This document shows positions 55,147 through 64,000 of a DNA stretch of 64,000 nucleotides, piece after piece. Made by a program: the position numbers and the translations under genes. This DNA is from Siphonobacter sp. SORGH_AS_0500 (GTDB taxonomy: Bacteria > Bacteroidota > Bacteroidia > Cytophagales > Spirosomataceae), in contig NZ_NHPP01000003.1 of NCBI RefSeq assembly GCF_002838835.1, positions 62,001 through 126,000 on the forward strand. The letters are read 5' to 3'. How positions within the stretch are numbered: the stretch's first letter is position 1; every line of letters begins with the position of its first letter. The notes beneath the pieces are model-generated. The model saw only the letters and a program-made list of their open reading frames with translations, did no database searches and was not told the origin of the DNA.

Positions 55147-56061
55147 ATGAAGTATTACCTCGGCATTGAAATTGGTTCGGGCAAGTTACACCTGGCCGTT
55201 GCGGATGAGACGAATACAGTTCTGGAACAGATTCGTCACGCTGTCACTCCCGAACAAACGGCGGATGATCATCGAAATTTGTTGGAAACCTCCATTGGGG
55301 ATTTACATACTCGGTATCGGTTTGCATCGGTTTGCGTGGGTTTTAGTGGCCCGGTAGATTGGCAGCAGGGTAAAACCATTCGATCGTATCGGGTAAATGG
55401 CTGGGCTAATTTTGATCTGAGTGATTGGCTGGAAGATATTCTACGGTGTCCCTGTAAGATTGAAAATGATGCAAATCTGGCCGCATTGGCTGAAGCTTTG
55501 CAGGGGTCAGGAAAGAATTATCCAACTGTTTTCTACTTGAAATTGGGATATGGCATTGGGGGAGGATTGATTCAAAAAGGTCAGATTTACCACGGTGCCC
55601 GACCCGGAGAATCTGAAATTGGAAAAATACGTCTGGATCGCTCAGGAACGACGCTTGAGAATGTAGCTTCTATTCGGTCGATCGTAGAAAAAATCAAGAC
55701 AGAAGTAACAGAACATCCCGATACAGATCTGGCAAAAGCGTTTTCTGAAAACAACGTAAACGATTACCTAACCAAGAACATCGGGCAGGATGCCTGGGCA
55801 ACGCAGGTAATGCAGGAAACGGCAGATCATCTAGCTTTTGGACTTTCGCACGTGATTCATTTATTACACCCTGATCTGATTATTATCGGTGGTGGTTTCC
55901 TGCCCCTAAGCGATCATTTACGATCGGTTATTGAAAAGATATTGCCCACGTATGTAGTAGAAGCTTTCCGTCCATTACCCAAACTTGCCATGGCTCAACT
56001 AGCCGACGAAGCGGTAGTTCGCGGGGCATTATTGGTGGCTCGGCAGAATAGTTACCTTTAG
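55147..56061 (+). CDS. ROK family protein (sugar kinase/regulator type)
   Basis: A 304-residue ASKHA-fold protein. Phosphate loop 1 GIEIGSGKLHLAV, VGFSGPVDW, the central ENDANLAALAEAL with catalytic Asp, GYGIGGGLIQKGQIYHGA, and GESEIGKIRL; the C-terminal IIGGGFLP is the adenosine motif. The usual ROK zinc motif (CxCGxxGC after GE.GH) is missing, so it belongs to a zinc-free branch. It lacks a helix-turn-helix domain, which favours kinase over repressor. A heptamer repeat array begins one base after its stop. Confidence 0.82.
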   Translation: MKYYLGIEIGSGKLHLAVADETNTVLEQIRHAVTPEQTADDHRNLLETSIGDLHTRYRFASVCVGFSGPVDWQQGKTIRSYRVNGWANFDLSDWLEDILRCPCKIENDANLAALAEALQGSGKNYPTVFYLKLGYGIGGGLIQKGQIYHGARPGESEIGKIRLDRSGTTLENVASIRSIVEKIKTEVTEHPDTDLAKAFSENNVNDYLTKNIGQDAWATQVMQETADHLAFGLSHVIHLLHPDLIIIGGGFLPLSDHLRSVIEKILPTYVVEAFRPLPKLAMAQLADEAVVRGALLVARQNSYL

Positions 56062-56062
56062 C

Positions 56063-56104
56063 GTTGTCAGTTGTCAGTTGTCAGTTGTCAGTTGTCAGTT
56101 GTCA
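56063..56104 (+). repeat. GTTGTCA heptamer array, 6 copies
   Basis: Six perfect copies in tandem begin one base after the ROK stop codon. A longer array of the same unit is at 61889-61965. Confidence 0.9.
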
Positions 56105-56640
56105 GTTTGGAAAGAGAAAACCTATAAAGGTAGGGTAGTGTTTTGGAAATGGGAGGTATAACCCCATCGGGATTTAACACCAATAGTCCCGGTCTGGCTG
56201 GACCCGGATGCCAATCCGGGGTTTTCGTATATATAGGTACATATTCCCTCCCTGGCTGGTGTCCTCACCAGCCATTACTTAAGTGGTTGGTGAGGACACC
56301 AACCAGGGCGGAGGGCGAATGATTGCCAACCCGAAAAAGCATAGCAATTAAGCATTCAGGTAGAGACGCGACTTCATCGCGTCTGGGTAAGAGGCGGTTT
56401 TTTGTTAAGATTCGAAGGATTACGCATTCCCGCCTTGGCTGGTGTCCTCACCAGCCATTACTTAAGTGGTTGGTGAGGACACCAACCAGGGAGGAGGGCT
56501 GATGATTGCCAATTTGAAAAAGCATAGCAATCAAGCATTCAGGTAGAGATGCGACTTTATCGCGTCTGGGTAAGAGGCGGTTTTTGTTACGATTCAAAGG
56601 ATTCGCATTTCCCGGCCAGACGCGATGAAGTCGCGTCGCT
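56105..56640. repeat. Mosaic repeat island 1
   Basis: A mosaic of palindromic modules. Module A (~56105-56230) has a CCGGGG-type hairpin. Module B (~56248-56312) is an inverted pair of CTGGCTGGTGTCCTCACCAG and GTTGGTGAGGACACCAACCA. Module C has GATTGCCAA and AAAAAGCATAGCAAT. Module D carries the AGACGCGA/TCGCGTCT hairpin. B-C-D is duplicated in tandem with a period of ~183 bases (second copy from ~56431). No coding frame is credible. Confidence 0.75.
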
Positions 56641-56679
56641 ACCAAGAGGGCACTAGATCCCTAGCTACTCCACACAACT

Positions 56680-56687
56680 TACTTTTG
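56680..56687 (+). promoter_or_regulatory. Putative -7 promoter element (TACTTTTG) for the DUF4870 gene
   Basis: It fits TAnnTTTG and lies just after repeat island 1. It would give a leader of about 150 bases. Confidence 0.45.
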
Positions 56688-56846
56688 CCAGACGTCCTTT
56701 TCAGATCAAAACCGTTTTTGAACCAAAATAAGTTTGCATCATTCCGTTTATCCTTTCTGTGCAAGGAAAGACCCGCAGTTCTTTGGGCTTGTTTAATAAA
56801 ATGCATAGAATTGCCTCATAATCAATCTGCTTATCTCTGACTATCT

Positions 56847-57230
56847 ATGGAAAATCAACCGTACTCTCAAACCCCAATACCCTTGAGTGATCCTGATTCC
56901 CGTACCTGGGCGATGCTGGCTCACTTGAGCAGCATTATTGCCAGCTTTCTAGGCGGCATGGCCTTCCTCGGACCGCTGATTGTCTGGCTCATTTTTCGCG
57001 AACGTTCGTCCTACGTTGATTATCACGGTAAAGAAGCTTTAAACTTTCAGATCCTGATGTCGATTGTCATCATTGGTGGTGTCATACTCGGCGTTGTTAC
57101 GTGTGGACTGGGTTTTGCAGTCTTTCCAGTTATTGTAGTCATTGATGTTGTTTTCGTAGTAATCGCTGCGATTAAAGCGAATAATGGTGAATACTACAAA
57201 TACCCCTTTAACTGGAGAATCGTCAAATAA
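56847..57230 (+). CDS. DUF4870 membrane protein
   Basis: A 127-residue integral membrane protein. After a short polar N-terminus comes RTWAMLAHLSSIIASFLGG (helix 1), then FLGPLIVWLIFRERSSYVDYHGKEALNFQ, the recognisable DUF4870/Tic20-like centre, and two more helices with the Gly/Val-rich ILGVVTCGLGFAVFPVIVVI. The family is of unknown function. It is monocistronic with a strong terminator behind. Confidence 0.9.
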   Translation: MENQPYSQTPIPLSDPDSRTWAMLAHLSSIIASFLGGMAFLGPLIVWLIFRERSSYVDYHGKEALNFQILMSIVIIGGVILGVVTCGLGFAVFPVIVVIDVVFVVIAAIKANNGEYYKYPFNWRIVK

Positions 57231-57244
57231 TTAGCCAGTGAGGG

Positions 57245-57290
57245 CATAAAAAAAGAGCCATCGGTGTAAACCGATGGCTCTTTTTTTATG
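57245..57290. terminator. Strong bidirectional terminator
   Basis: A perfect 21-bp stem (57245-57265 with 57270-57290) around a GTAA loop, with A- and T-runs on the arms, separates the convergent DUF4870 and lgt genes. Confidence 0.9.
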
Positions 57291-57305
57291 GGTAATCAGG
57301 AGCAA

Positions 57306-58162
57306 TTATTTTGATTCATTTTGACGAACTGACTGCGGAGCCGAGTTCAGGAAAATGCTGGTTTCGTGACGGCGAATGGCCCAGAAAATACCAACCAAAC
57401 CAAACAACACGGCTGGAACACTCAGAAGCTGACCAAGGTTATAGGTCATCTGGTCTTCAAACGTTACCTGATTTTCTTTATAGAATTCGTACACAAAACG
57501 AAGTGTAAAAACCACAACCATGAAAATTCCGGTGGTTAAACCCTGTGGTAAATTGGTTTTGTATCGACGCCAGATCAGGTAAAGCACGATGCAGAGAATG
57601 AAGCAGGAAATGGCTTCGTATAACTGCGAAGGATGACGCGGCACGGGAGAAAATTCCGTGTTATTAACGAAAATAAAGGCCCAGGGCACACTCGTAGCTT
57701 TGCCAACGATTTCAGAATTCATAAGGTTACCCAAACGAATGAAACAACCCGCCAGGGCAACGGTAATGACGATACGATCGGTAATCCAGAAAAAGTGAAT
57801 TTTTTTGGCTCTGGCGAAGAGATATAATCCCGTAAAAATACCAATGGCTGCTCCGTGGCTTGCCAGACCCGCATAGGGGGGAGTAACATATCCTTGAACC
57901 AACGCCAGGGGTTGGCAAAGAACATGGGATATTCGTAAAAAATATAATGACCCACGCGAGCACCGATTACGGTTGCCAGTACCATGTATAAGGTGAGGCT
58001 ATCTACCCAGTCTTCGGGTAAACCTTCTTTGCGGAAAATGTGCAGAATGATTCGCTGACCAATCAGAAAACCGAGGGCGAATAATAACCCGTACCAACGA
58101 ACCGAAAAAGATCCGATGTTGAAAATTTCGGGGTTAACGTCCCAGACAATATAGTTTAACAT
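57306..58162 (-). CDS. lgt: Prolipoprotein diacylglyceryl transferase (frameshifted)
   Basis: Lgt adds diacylglycerol to the lipobox Cys, the first lipoprotein maturation step. The N-terminal part (SVRWYGLLFALGFLIGQ, IGARVGHYIFYEYP) and the C-terminal part (GLASHGAAIG, AGCFIRLGNLMNSEIVG, HPSQLYEA) lie in two frames. They join if the run of six G (plus strand, 57876-57881) is seven, reading DMLLPPYAGLASHG. The whole is then 285 residues, typical for Lgt, with about seven membrane helices. Since this phylum depends on lipoproteins and the window itself encodes several, a true null is improbable. Confidence 0.9.
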
Positions 58163-58232
58163 GCAGAAAGGAGTTTCAGGCGGTAAAAATAGAGGGTATT
58201 TCTTAGGTTGAGGCGGCTTTTACCAATTTTCG

Positions 58233-60505
58233 CTATCTTACTACCACTTTACGGGTAAACTTTCCACGGGTAGCGGTCTGAATTTCAATAAGATACATGC
58301 CTGTAGGAAGGCCTTTTAAATCTAAGGTATAACGTTGAGCGGTCACGCGTGTGGCCTGACCCAGCCATTGCCCCAACATACTATAAGCCTGAACCTGAGC
58401 TTCAGCGTCGGTTTCAATAACCAGTTGCTGCTCGTAGGGATTAATCGGGTTGGGGTAAATCTTTACCATTTCCGAACCCGTATTCGGCGTAGGCTTTAGC
58501 TTTTCAGATTTATTTTTCAGGAAACGTAATCCACCCGTAGCCGTCCCTGCGATCAGATCGGGCAGGCCGTCGTTATCCAGATCTCCGGCAGCAATGGAAG
58601 CAGGACCGCTGAGTCGAAGCGAAGTAATACCAGCGATAGAACCTGTGATGGCACTGGTATCTGCCTTTAGCTCCGACTGATTCAAAAAATCATTAAAAAC
58701 GCTCATCGATCCATTGGAATAGGTAGCCAGCAAATCAGGACGTTCGTCGCCATTGACATCCGCGGAGGTAATGGAAAAGCCACGGTTTAGGTAATTTTCC
58801 TGCAAACCACCATACGTTTTCGTTTCGACTTGGTACACTGGCTGGGTGTTTGTCCCGATATTTCGATGATACTGAATGCTTCCGTAATACGTGCCCAGTA
58901 ACACATCGATTTTTCCATCACGGTTTACGTCCTGATACACCGGAACTGCCCCAAAGTAATAACCATCGGGCAAGGGTAAGGAAGTTAAGTCAGCACTGTT
59001 CAATTGAAAAGCAGCGTTTCGACTGCCTTTATTAGGAATGTAACGAATCATTGAACTCACAAACGTTTCAGCCGTAAAACCTAGATCCGGGATGCCGTCG
59101 CCCGTGAGATCGGTCACGAAAATCTTCACCTCCGTAATTAACAGATTTTCTTTACTCTGAATCTGAGCGGCCAATCCAAGGTAATCTTCTGTCTCTAGCA
59201 CAAAATGAGCTTTCTGAGGCGTTCCCGTATTTCGGAATAAGGCAATTCCTCCGCGATACCCCTGATCTGAACGTACACCAGCGTAACCCACCAGCAAATC
59301 CAAATCGCCATCGCCGTCAATATCGGCAAGGGCGGTGGTGGCGTTAGCGCCCAGGTCTACCATTTCATCCTGAAGAAAATTTTCTTTTCGGAAGGTAATC
59401 GCAGGTTTAGCGGAGGTGCCAGTGTTTTCATACAACCAGGCCGATTTCCGAAAATTGATTTGTTTCAGTTGATCGTCCTGATAAACGTTAATGGCTGAAA
59501 TGAAATCTGGTTTTCCATCGAAAGTAACGTCTTCCGCAAAAGAAGAAGGGAAAATATAAAAATCAACGGGGTGGTCATTGGGGAAGTTATAGTCGGCGGA
59601 AGCAAATTTGGCCGTTTGCTTCGTACCTACGTTCGGCATATAGGCAATGCGATTTTGGGTCACGTGTCCAAAAAAATGTCTTTCAGTCCATCGCCGTTAA
59701 AATCCCAGAGTAACAGCGTATTCCCCGTATGCTTGGGACGACCGCCGGGGTTGGTAACATTGCTGGTATCGGCACAGTGACTCATGCCCGTGTTACAATC
59801 CATATTAAAGCAGATGTCGCCATAGTGTTCCTTAATGAAGTTACCCCAGCAATACCCAATCTTTTGAAAATCAAGCCCAGCTTTGCCCGTTCGCTCGACG
59901 CTCATGTTCTGGTGGTATTCCGTAAAGTTTCCCGAAGGATCGAACAATACCAGATCTATATCGCCGTCGCCGTCAAGGTCTTCAATGCCCGGAATATCGG
60001 GTGAGGAAATCTGTAGGTTCACTTTTCCGGAAAACCCCTGCGTCATTAGGGGAATAGCGGCGGGTTCCCATTTAAAGTTCCCATCGCTGGTGGCTACATT
60101 CCGGTAGACCTGCACGCCAGCAGTATGGCGGGCGAATAAGTCTTTTCGACCATCCTGATCAAAATCACGCAGCAGCATCCAGCTATCCATCTCTGGAAAA
60201 ATCGCTTCGTATTGAGGAGCATAACGCCAGACGTAACTGCCTCCCTGAGCTACGGCTACGAAGGTGAAAACTTTACTGGTAGTACGATCAAACACCACCA
60301 AATCCTCCACCGTATCCTGATTCAGATGCATTTTGGAAAATTGGGGAGCGTTCAGTCCACCCGCCCAGGCATTAGGAAGCGTACGACCCTGAATACTTAC
60401 CTGAGCAGTGCTATCAAAGGCAAAGGAAAAAGTCTGTGCAGAGGTAGAGAACGAAATAAAACAATAAAGCAGCCCAAGGGCGGTTAACAGGTAATGGTTT
60501 TTCAT
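58233..60505 (-). CDS. FG-GAP repeat protein with T9SS type A sorting domain (frameshifted)
   Basis: Restored length is ~757 residues. It has a signal peptide ending in STSAQ, then many FG-GAP/VCBS-like calcium-binding repeats (for example DFDQDGRKDLF, DLDGDGDIDLVLF, DIDGDGDLDLLVG, DLDNDGLPDLIAG) predicted to form an integrin-alpha-like propeller, and a C-terminal type A sorting domain (IYPNPINPYEQQLVIE, LPTGMYLIEIQ, KFTRKVVVR). The frame breaks at the seven-A run 59670-59676; eight As give DIFFGHVTQNRIAYM. It is exported by the type IX system. The ligand or partner is unknown. Confidence 0.87.
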
Positions 60506-60607
60506 TGCATCTTTGTCGAATCAGTAGTAAAACGAACAGAACTCCGGTTTAGCGTTTAAAGTTTAGATTGAATAAACGGCCAAACGCTTCTTCCATACGA
60601 ATTTCAG

Positions 60608-61888
60608 ATGATGATTACAGAACTTCACCAAAAGTACCTGACTTGCAGCAGTGTTTCGATTGATACCCGTAAAATTGAGCCGGGAGCCCTGTTTTTTGCT
60701 CTGAAAGGAGAGAAGTTCGATGCCAATACCTTTGCGGCAAAAGCCCTGGAAAATGGAGCGGCCTACGTCGTGATGGATAATGCCGAATATGCCGTAGATG
60801 AGCGTTGCCTGGTGGTGGAGAATACCTTACATGCCCTTCAGAAACTGGCCTTACATCACCGCAGGTTACTTCAGATTCCTTTTATCGGAATTGGCGGTTC
60901 GAATGGAAAAACGACGACCAAAGAATTGGTTAATCGGGTATTATCGAAGAAATATAAAACCTTCGCAACGCCCGGAAATTACAATAACTACATCGGCGTT
61001 CCACTGACGATCTTGTCTTTACCAAAAGACGCTGAACTGGCCATTATTGAGCTGGGAGCAAATCAGAAAGGGGATATTGATGAGTTAGTTCGTATTTGTG
61101 AACCCGGACTTGGCCTGATCACCAATATTGGTAAATCGCATTTAGAGGGTTTTGGTGGCTTGCAGGGCGTTCGTGATGGTGAAGGCGAGTTGTATGATTT
61201 CCTCATTAAAACCAATGGTCAGATTTTTGTAAATCAGCAAGACGTAACACTCATGGACATGCTCCAGGAACGTCAGGCTACTGCGGAACGAATCTTGCCT
61301 TACCGAACCGATGTCGAACTGGTGGAAAGTAATCCGAATGTCATTTATCAGCAGGGGGAGAATCGGATCGAGACTCATTTAATGGGAGATTATAACTTCA
61401 TTAACATGCGAGCGGCCATGACGTTGGGGAGCTTCTTCGGAGTAGCGGAAGAGGAGATTCATGAAGCCATTGCGGGGTATGTGGCGGAAAATAATCGTTC
61501 GCAGATCATTGAAAAAGGGAGTAACACGATCTGGCTGGATGCGTACAACGCCAATCCGAGTTCGATGGGAGCAGCCCTGAAAAACTTCGAAGCTCTGAAA
61601 GCTGAGAAAAAACTGGTGATTTTGGGCGATATGTTTGAGTTGGGCGAAGAAGGCCCTTACGAACACGAAATGATGGGTAAACTCATCTCCGAATGCCATT
61701 TTGATTATGTGTTGCTGGCAGGTCCATTGATGCAACACGCCCTGAAATACTTACCTCGGGCGTATTACTTCCCCGATAAATTCGGTCTCCATGTTTGGCT
61801 GGAAGAACACCCCATGACAGACACCCATTTCCTCATTAAAGGTTCAAGGGGTATGGGGCTGGAAAGCACGCTGGGAATGATTCGATGA
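60608..61888 (+). CDS. murF: UDP-N-acetylmuramoyl-tripeptide--D-alanyl-D-alanine ligase
   Basis: A 426-residue Mur ligase adding D-Ala-D-Ala to the muramoyl tripeptide. Domain 1 has SIDTRKIEPGALFFALKG, the P-loop is GIGGSNGKTTTKELV, then NNYIGVPLTIL, ELGANQKGDI, TNIGKSHLEGFG, and domain 3 YNANPSSMGAAL, LVILGDMFELG. The start is one of two adjacent ATGs (60608 or 60611). The stop codon is followed without a gap by a heptamer repeat array. Confidence 0.95.
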   Translation: MMITELHQKYLTCSSVSIDTRKIEPGALFFALKGEKFDANTFAAKALENGAAYVVMDNAEYAVDERCLVVENTLHALQKLALHHRRLLQIPFIGIGGSNGKTTTKELVNRVLSKKYKTFATPGNYNNYIGVPLTILSLPKDAELAIIELGANQKGDIDELVRICEPGLGLITNIGKSHLEGFGGLQGVRDGEGELYDFLIKTNGQIFVNQQDVTLMDMLQERQATAERILPYRTDVELVESNPNVIYQQGENRIETHLMGDYNFINMRAAMTLGSFFGVAEEEIHEAIAGYVAENNRSQIIEKGSNTIWLDAYNANPSSMGAALKNFEALKAEKKLVILGDMFELGEEGPYEHEMMGKLISECHFDYVLLAGPLMQHALKYLPRAYYFPDKFGLHVWLEEHPMTDTHFLIKGSRGMGLESTLGMIR

Positions 61889-61965
61889 GTTGTCAGTTGT
61901 CAGTTGTCAGTTGTCAGTTGTCAGTTGTCAGTTGTCAGTTGTCAGTTGTCAGTTGTCAGTTGTCA
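61889..61965 (+). repeat. GTTGTCA heptamer array, 11 copies
   Basis: Eleven perfect copies plus a partial one begin immediately after the murF stop codon (TGA 61886-61888). The unit is identical to that of the six-copy array at 56063. Confidence 0.92.
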
Positions 61966-61970
61966 GTTGG

Positions 61971-62480
61971 ATAAGTGAAAACTTGTAAAGATAGGCAAGA
62001 CGTTTAGAAAGGGGAGGCATAACCCTGGAGGGGTTTGATATGGATAGCCCCGGATGACAATCCGGGGTTTTGTTTTGGGTACATGCTTCCAGCTTGGCTG
62101 GTGTTCTCACCAGCCATTCATATAAAGTATAGTGGTTGGTGAGGACACCAACCACGGCGAAAAAGAGAAACCCATAAAGGTAGGCAAGACGTTTGGAAAT
62201 GGAGATCTTAACCCTGGAGGGGTTCAACATGGATAGCCCCAGGCTGGATAGCCCCGGATGACAATCCGGGGTTTTGTTTTAGGTACAAGCTCCCGCCCTG
62301 GCTGGTGTCCTCACCAGCCATTAGTAAAAGCCTATTGGTGAGGACATCAACCAGGGCGATTTTGATTGCCAATCTGAAAAAGCATAGCAATCAAGCATTT
62401 CAAGTAGAGACGCGATGAAGTCGCGTCTGGCTGGGAAATTCGAATCATTCTAATTGTAACCAAAGTCGCGTCTCTACAAT
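61971..62480. repeat. Mosaic repeat island 2
   Basis: It is built from the same modules as island 1 in a different count. Module A (AGGCAAGACGTTT, ACCCTGGAGGGGTT, CCCCGGATGACAATCCGGGG hairpin) and module B (GTGTCCTCACCAG inverted pair) are duplicated in tandem with a period of ~190 bases. They are followed by one module C and the AGACGCGA palindromes near 62400-62480. No coding frame is credible. Confidence 0.75.
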
Positions 62481-62795
62481 AAGGAAACGTAATAAAAATC
62501 TCTAGAGCATAAAGGTTACAAATCCATGATCTGGTAGGATATAAAATCCCTGGTCATTACCGATAAATAGAAAAACCGACTAGCTAAGCTATTACCTTTA
62601 CAAAGTCTTTGGCGAGCAAGAACAAATTACCCTACTTTTAGAGTTCAACATTTGATATGTTCTGGTTAATCACAAAAACACTGGAACTGGTCCAAAGCAA
62701 ATGCTAAACTCACCCTATCTTTGCATGTTTTTTCATTCTATACTTTCAATTTCTGGACACAACGCCGACTCCAATCCGGCATCGTTTCGTGACTT
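62481..62795. other. Upstream region of metH
   Basis: About 300 AT-rich bases. They hold a -7 element at 62716-62723. I looked for cobalamin- or SAM-riboswitch features and could not recognise any. Confidence 0.35.
62716..62723 (+). promoter_or_regulatory. Putative -7 promoter element (TATCTTTG) for metH
   Basis: It fits TAnnTTTG and is followed by CATG; leader of about 65-70 bases to the metH start. Confidence 0.5.
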
Positions 62796-64000
62796 ATGAC
62801 GACGACTACGATTCAAAAACCCGACATCCGTACGCTTCTTAAAAACCGTATCCTAATCCTTGATGGAGCGATGGGTACGATGATCCAGCGGTATAAGCTG
62901 GAAGAAGAAGACTATCGGGGCTCTCGCTTTGCCGACTGGCCCCATCCGCTTAAGGGTAACAACGATTTACTCGTGTTAACCCGACCCGACATTATCAAAA
63001 CCATTCATGGTGAATACTACGAAGCCGGGGCTGATATTGTAGAAACGAACTCATTTTCAGGTACATGGATTGCCATGGCTGATTATGGGATGGAAGAGTT
63101 AGTGTATGAACTGAACTATGAATCGGCCCGCATTGCCCGCGAGGTAGCGGATGAATACACGGCTCGCAATCCTGAGAAGCCGCGTTACGTAGCTGGTTCT
63201 ATGGGACCAACGAACCGTACCGCCAGCCTTTCGCCGGATGTAAATAACCCTGGTTACCGGGCCATTACTTTCGATCAGCTCGTCGGAGCCTATTACGAAC
63301 AGACGAAGGCTCTGGTAGAAGGAGGTAGCGATATTCTACTGGTTGAAACCATTTTCGATACACTCAATGCGAAAGCGGCTCTGTTTGCTATTGATACCTA
63401 TTACCAGGATGTAACCAGCGGTAAGCTACCCTGGCCTGTCCATATTTCAAAGGCAGAGAAATTTGAAGTGCCTATTATGGTGTCAGGCACCATTACCGAC
63501 GCTTCGGGACGAACGCTTTCGGGCCAAACGACGGAAGCCTTCCTGACTTCTGTTTCACATTTACCTTTACTTTCCGTTGGGTTGAACTGTGCGTTAGGAG
63601 CCGATCTGATGCGTCCTTACGTACAAACCCTGGCAGACAAATCTCCTTTCTTTACCTCGGCTCACCCCAATGCAGGGTTACCGAATGAGATGGGAGAGTA
63701 CGACGAAACGCCCGAGCAAATGGGCGAAACCATTAACGGTTTCCTGAAAGATGGTTTGATTAACATCATTGGGGGGTGTTGCGGAACTACCCCCGGTCAC
63801 ATTCGTCGGATTGCTGAAATCGCGGGAAAACATCAGCCTCGTCATCTTCCCGTGGAAGAGCCCGTGCTGAAGCTTTCCGGACTGGAACCCATTGAAGTAA
63901 CCAAGGAAAAAGTTCTCTTCCTGAACATCGGTGAACGTTGTAACGTAACCGGTTCGAAGAAATTCGCTCGTCTGATTCGTGAAAATAAATACGATGAGGC
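62796..64000 (+). CDS. metH: Cobalamin-dependent methionine synthase, 5' part (cut by window end)
   Basis: The first ~400 codons are in the window and the frame is still open at the edge. The homocysteine-binding domain has [13 protein letters not shown] near residue 20-30, [20 protein letters not shown], and the zinc Cys residues in GLNCALGA and [10 protein letters not shown]. The pterin-binding domain starts with [16 protein letters not shown]. MetH methylates homocysteine with methyl-tetrahydrofolate via B12. It uses the homocysteine released by AhcY. The cobalamin and activation domains would lie beyond the window. Confidence 0.95.
   Translation, partial: MTTTTIQKPDIRTLLKNRILILDGAMGTMIQRYKLEEEDYRGSRFADWPHPLKGNNDLLVLTRPDIIKTIHGEYYEAGADIVETNSFSGTWIAMADYGMEELVYELNYESARIAREVADEYTARNPEKPRYVAGSMGPTNRTASLSPDVNNPGYRAITFDQLVGAYYEQTKALVEGGSDILLVETIFDTLNAKAALFAIDTYYQDVTSGKLPWPVHISKAEKFEVPIMVSGTITDASGRTLSGQTTEAFLTSVSHLPLLSVGLNCALGADLMRPYVQTLADKSPFFTSAHPNAGLPNEMGEYDETPEQMGETINGFLKDGLINIIGGCCGTTPGHIRRIAEIAGKHQPRHLPVEEPVLKLSGLEPIEVTKEKVLFLNIGERCNVTGSKKFARLIRENKYDE

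Noticed and set aside
56063..56104. Heptamer arrays (also 61889-61965) as a CRISPR-like array
   Set aside because: The 7-base units are contiguous with no spacers, and no cas gene is nearby; this is a simple tandem repeat.
61949..62230. Minus-strand frame of 93 codons inside repeat island 2 (and a similar 65-codon one at 56448-56645)
   Set aside because: It consists of translated palindromic repeats with internal duplication of the same peptide phrases and no protein-like features.
62481..62795. Cobalamin or SAM riboswitch ahead of metH
   Set aside because: No B12-box-like or SAM-riboswitch pattern was recognised; the distance from the -7 element to the start is also short (~70 bases).

Overview
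The window looks like a chromosomal segment from a Bacteroidota bacterium of the order Cytophagales (Spirosoma/Siphonobacter-like; the genus cannot be fixed from sequence alone). The signs are PorX, two proteins with type IX secretion (T9SS) sorting domains, many DUF4270/DUF4249/DUF4907/GIN-domain surface lipoproteins, a TonB receptor with a CarboxypepD_reg N-terminus, few Shine-Dalgarno sites, and TAnnTTTG -7 elements ahead of several genes. No tRNA, rRNA, CRISPR, phage or IS transposase gene was seen.

Layout. 0-3.2 kb: a GIN-domain lipoprotein, a 0.5-kb intergenic block with MITE-like features, then a LytS/LytTR two-component pair whose regulator is split. 3.6-9.9 kb: a cell-surface block (Kelch lipoprotein, DUF4907, DUF4270, then TonB receptor + DUF4249 lipoprotein). 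10-26 kb: mostly housekeeping (ribBA, ybaB-like, GT2, PAS kinase, yidD, glmM, HAD phosphatase, MBL hydrolase, receiver, MazG-like, dtd, mgtE, rsmA) with a T9SS type B protein. 26-33.7 kb: ogt, a large hybrid kinase, a 59-aa membrane protein, a LysM protein, a DUF4905-like protein and porX. 33.8-37 kb: tandem Wzi-like outer-membrane proteins. 37.4-42.1 kb: ftsE-type ABC ATPase, ahcY, an M1-peptidase homologue without its catalytic residues, and a PNPOx-fold protein. 42.2-48.9 kb: a signalling cluster (receiver-kinase, CheB, CheR, giant CHASE3 hybrid kinase, divergent receiver). 48.9-62 kb: lolA, ftsK, pyrD, a CarboxypepD_reg protein, a small protein, a ROK protein, DUF4870, lgt, an FG-GAP T9SS protein and murF. 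62.8 kb to the end: the 5' part of metH.

Two features cut across the annotation. First, eight genes (LytTR regulator, T9SS type B protein, ftsE, ahcY, M1 homologue, CHASE3 hybrid kinase, lgt, FG-GAP protein) are each broken by an apparent one-base loss in or beside a short homopolymer. In every case adding one base restores a family-typical protein. The common direction and the breakage of core genes point to sequence error, although real mutation is not excluded. I annotate these as single genes, except the regulator, which is listed in two parts.

Second, intergenic DNA carries layered repeats: palindromes with an AGACGCGA/TCGCGTCT stem, GCTGCCAGC-type palindromes, a CATTCAGAG-containing interspersed repeat, and two mosaic repeat islands. 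Each island is led by a GTTGTCA heptamer array that starts at the stop codon of a plus-strand gene (ROK, murF).

The genes suggest a surface-rich, T9SS-equipped heterotroph with elaborate two-component signalling. Envelope assembly (glmM, murF, lgt, lolA, ftsK, ftsE) and one-carbon/SAM recycling (ahcY, metH) are represented in the same window.
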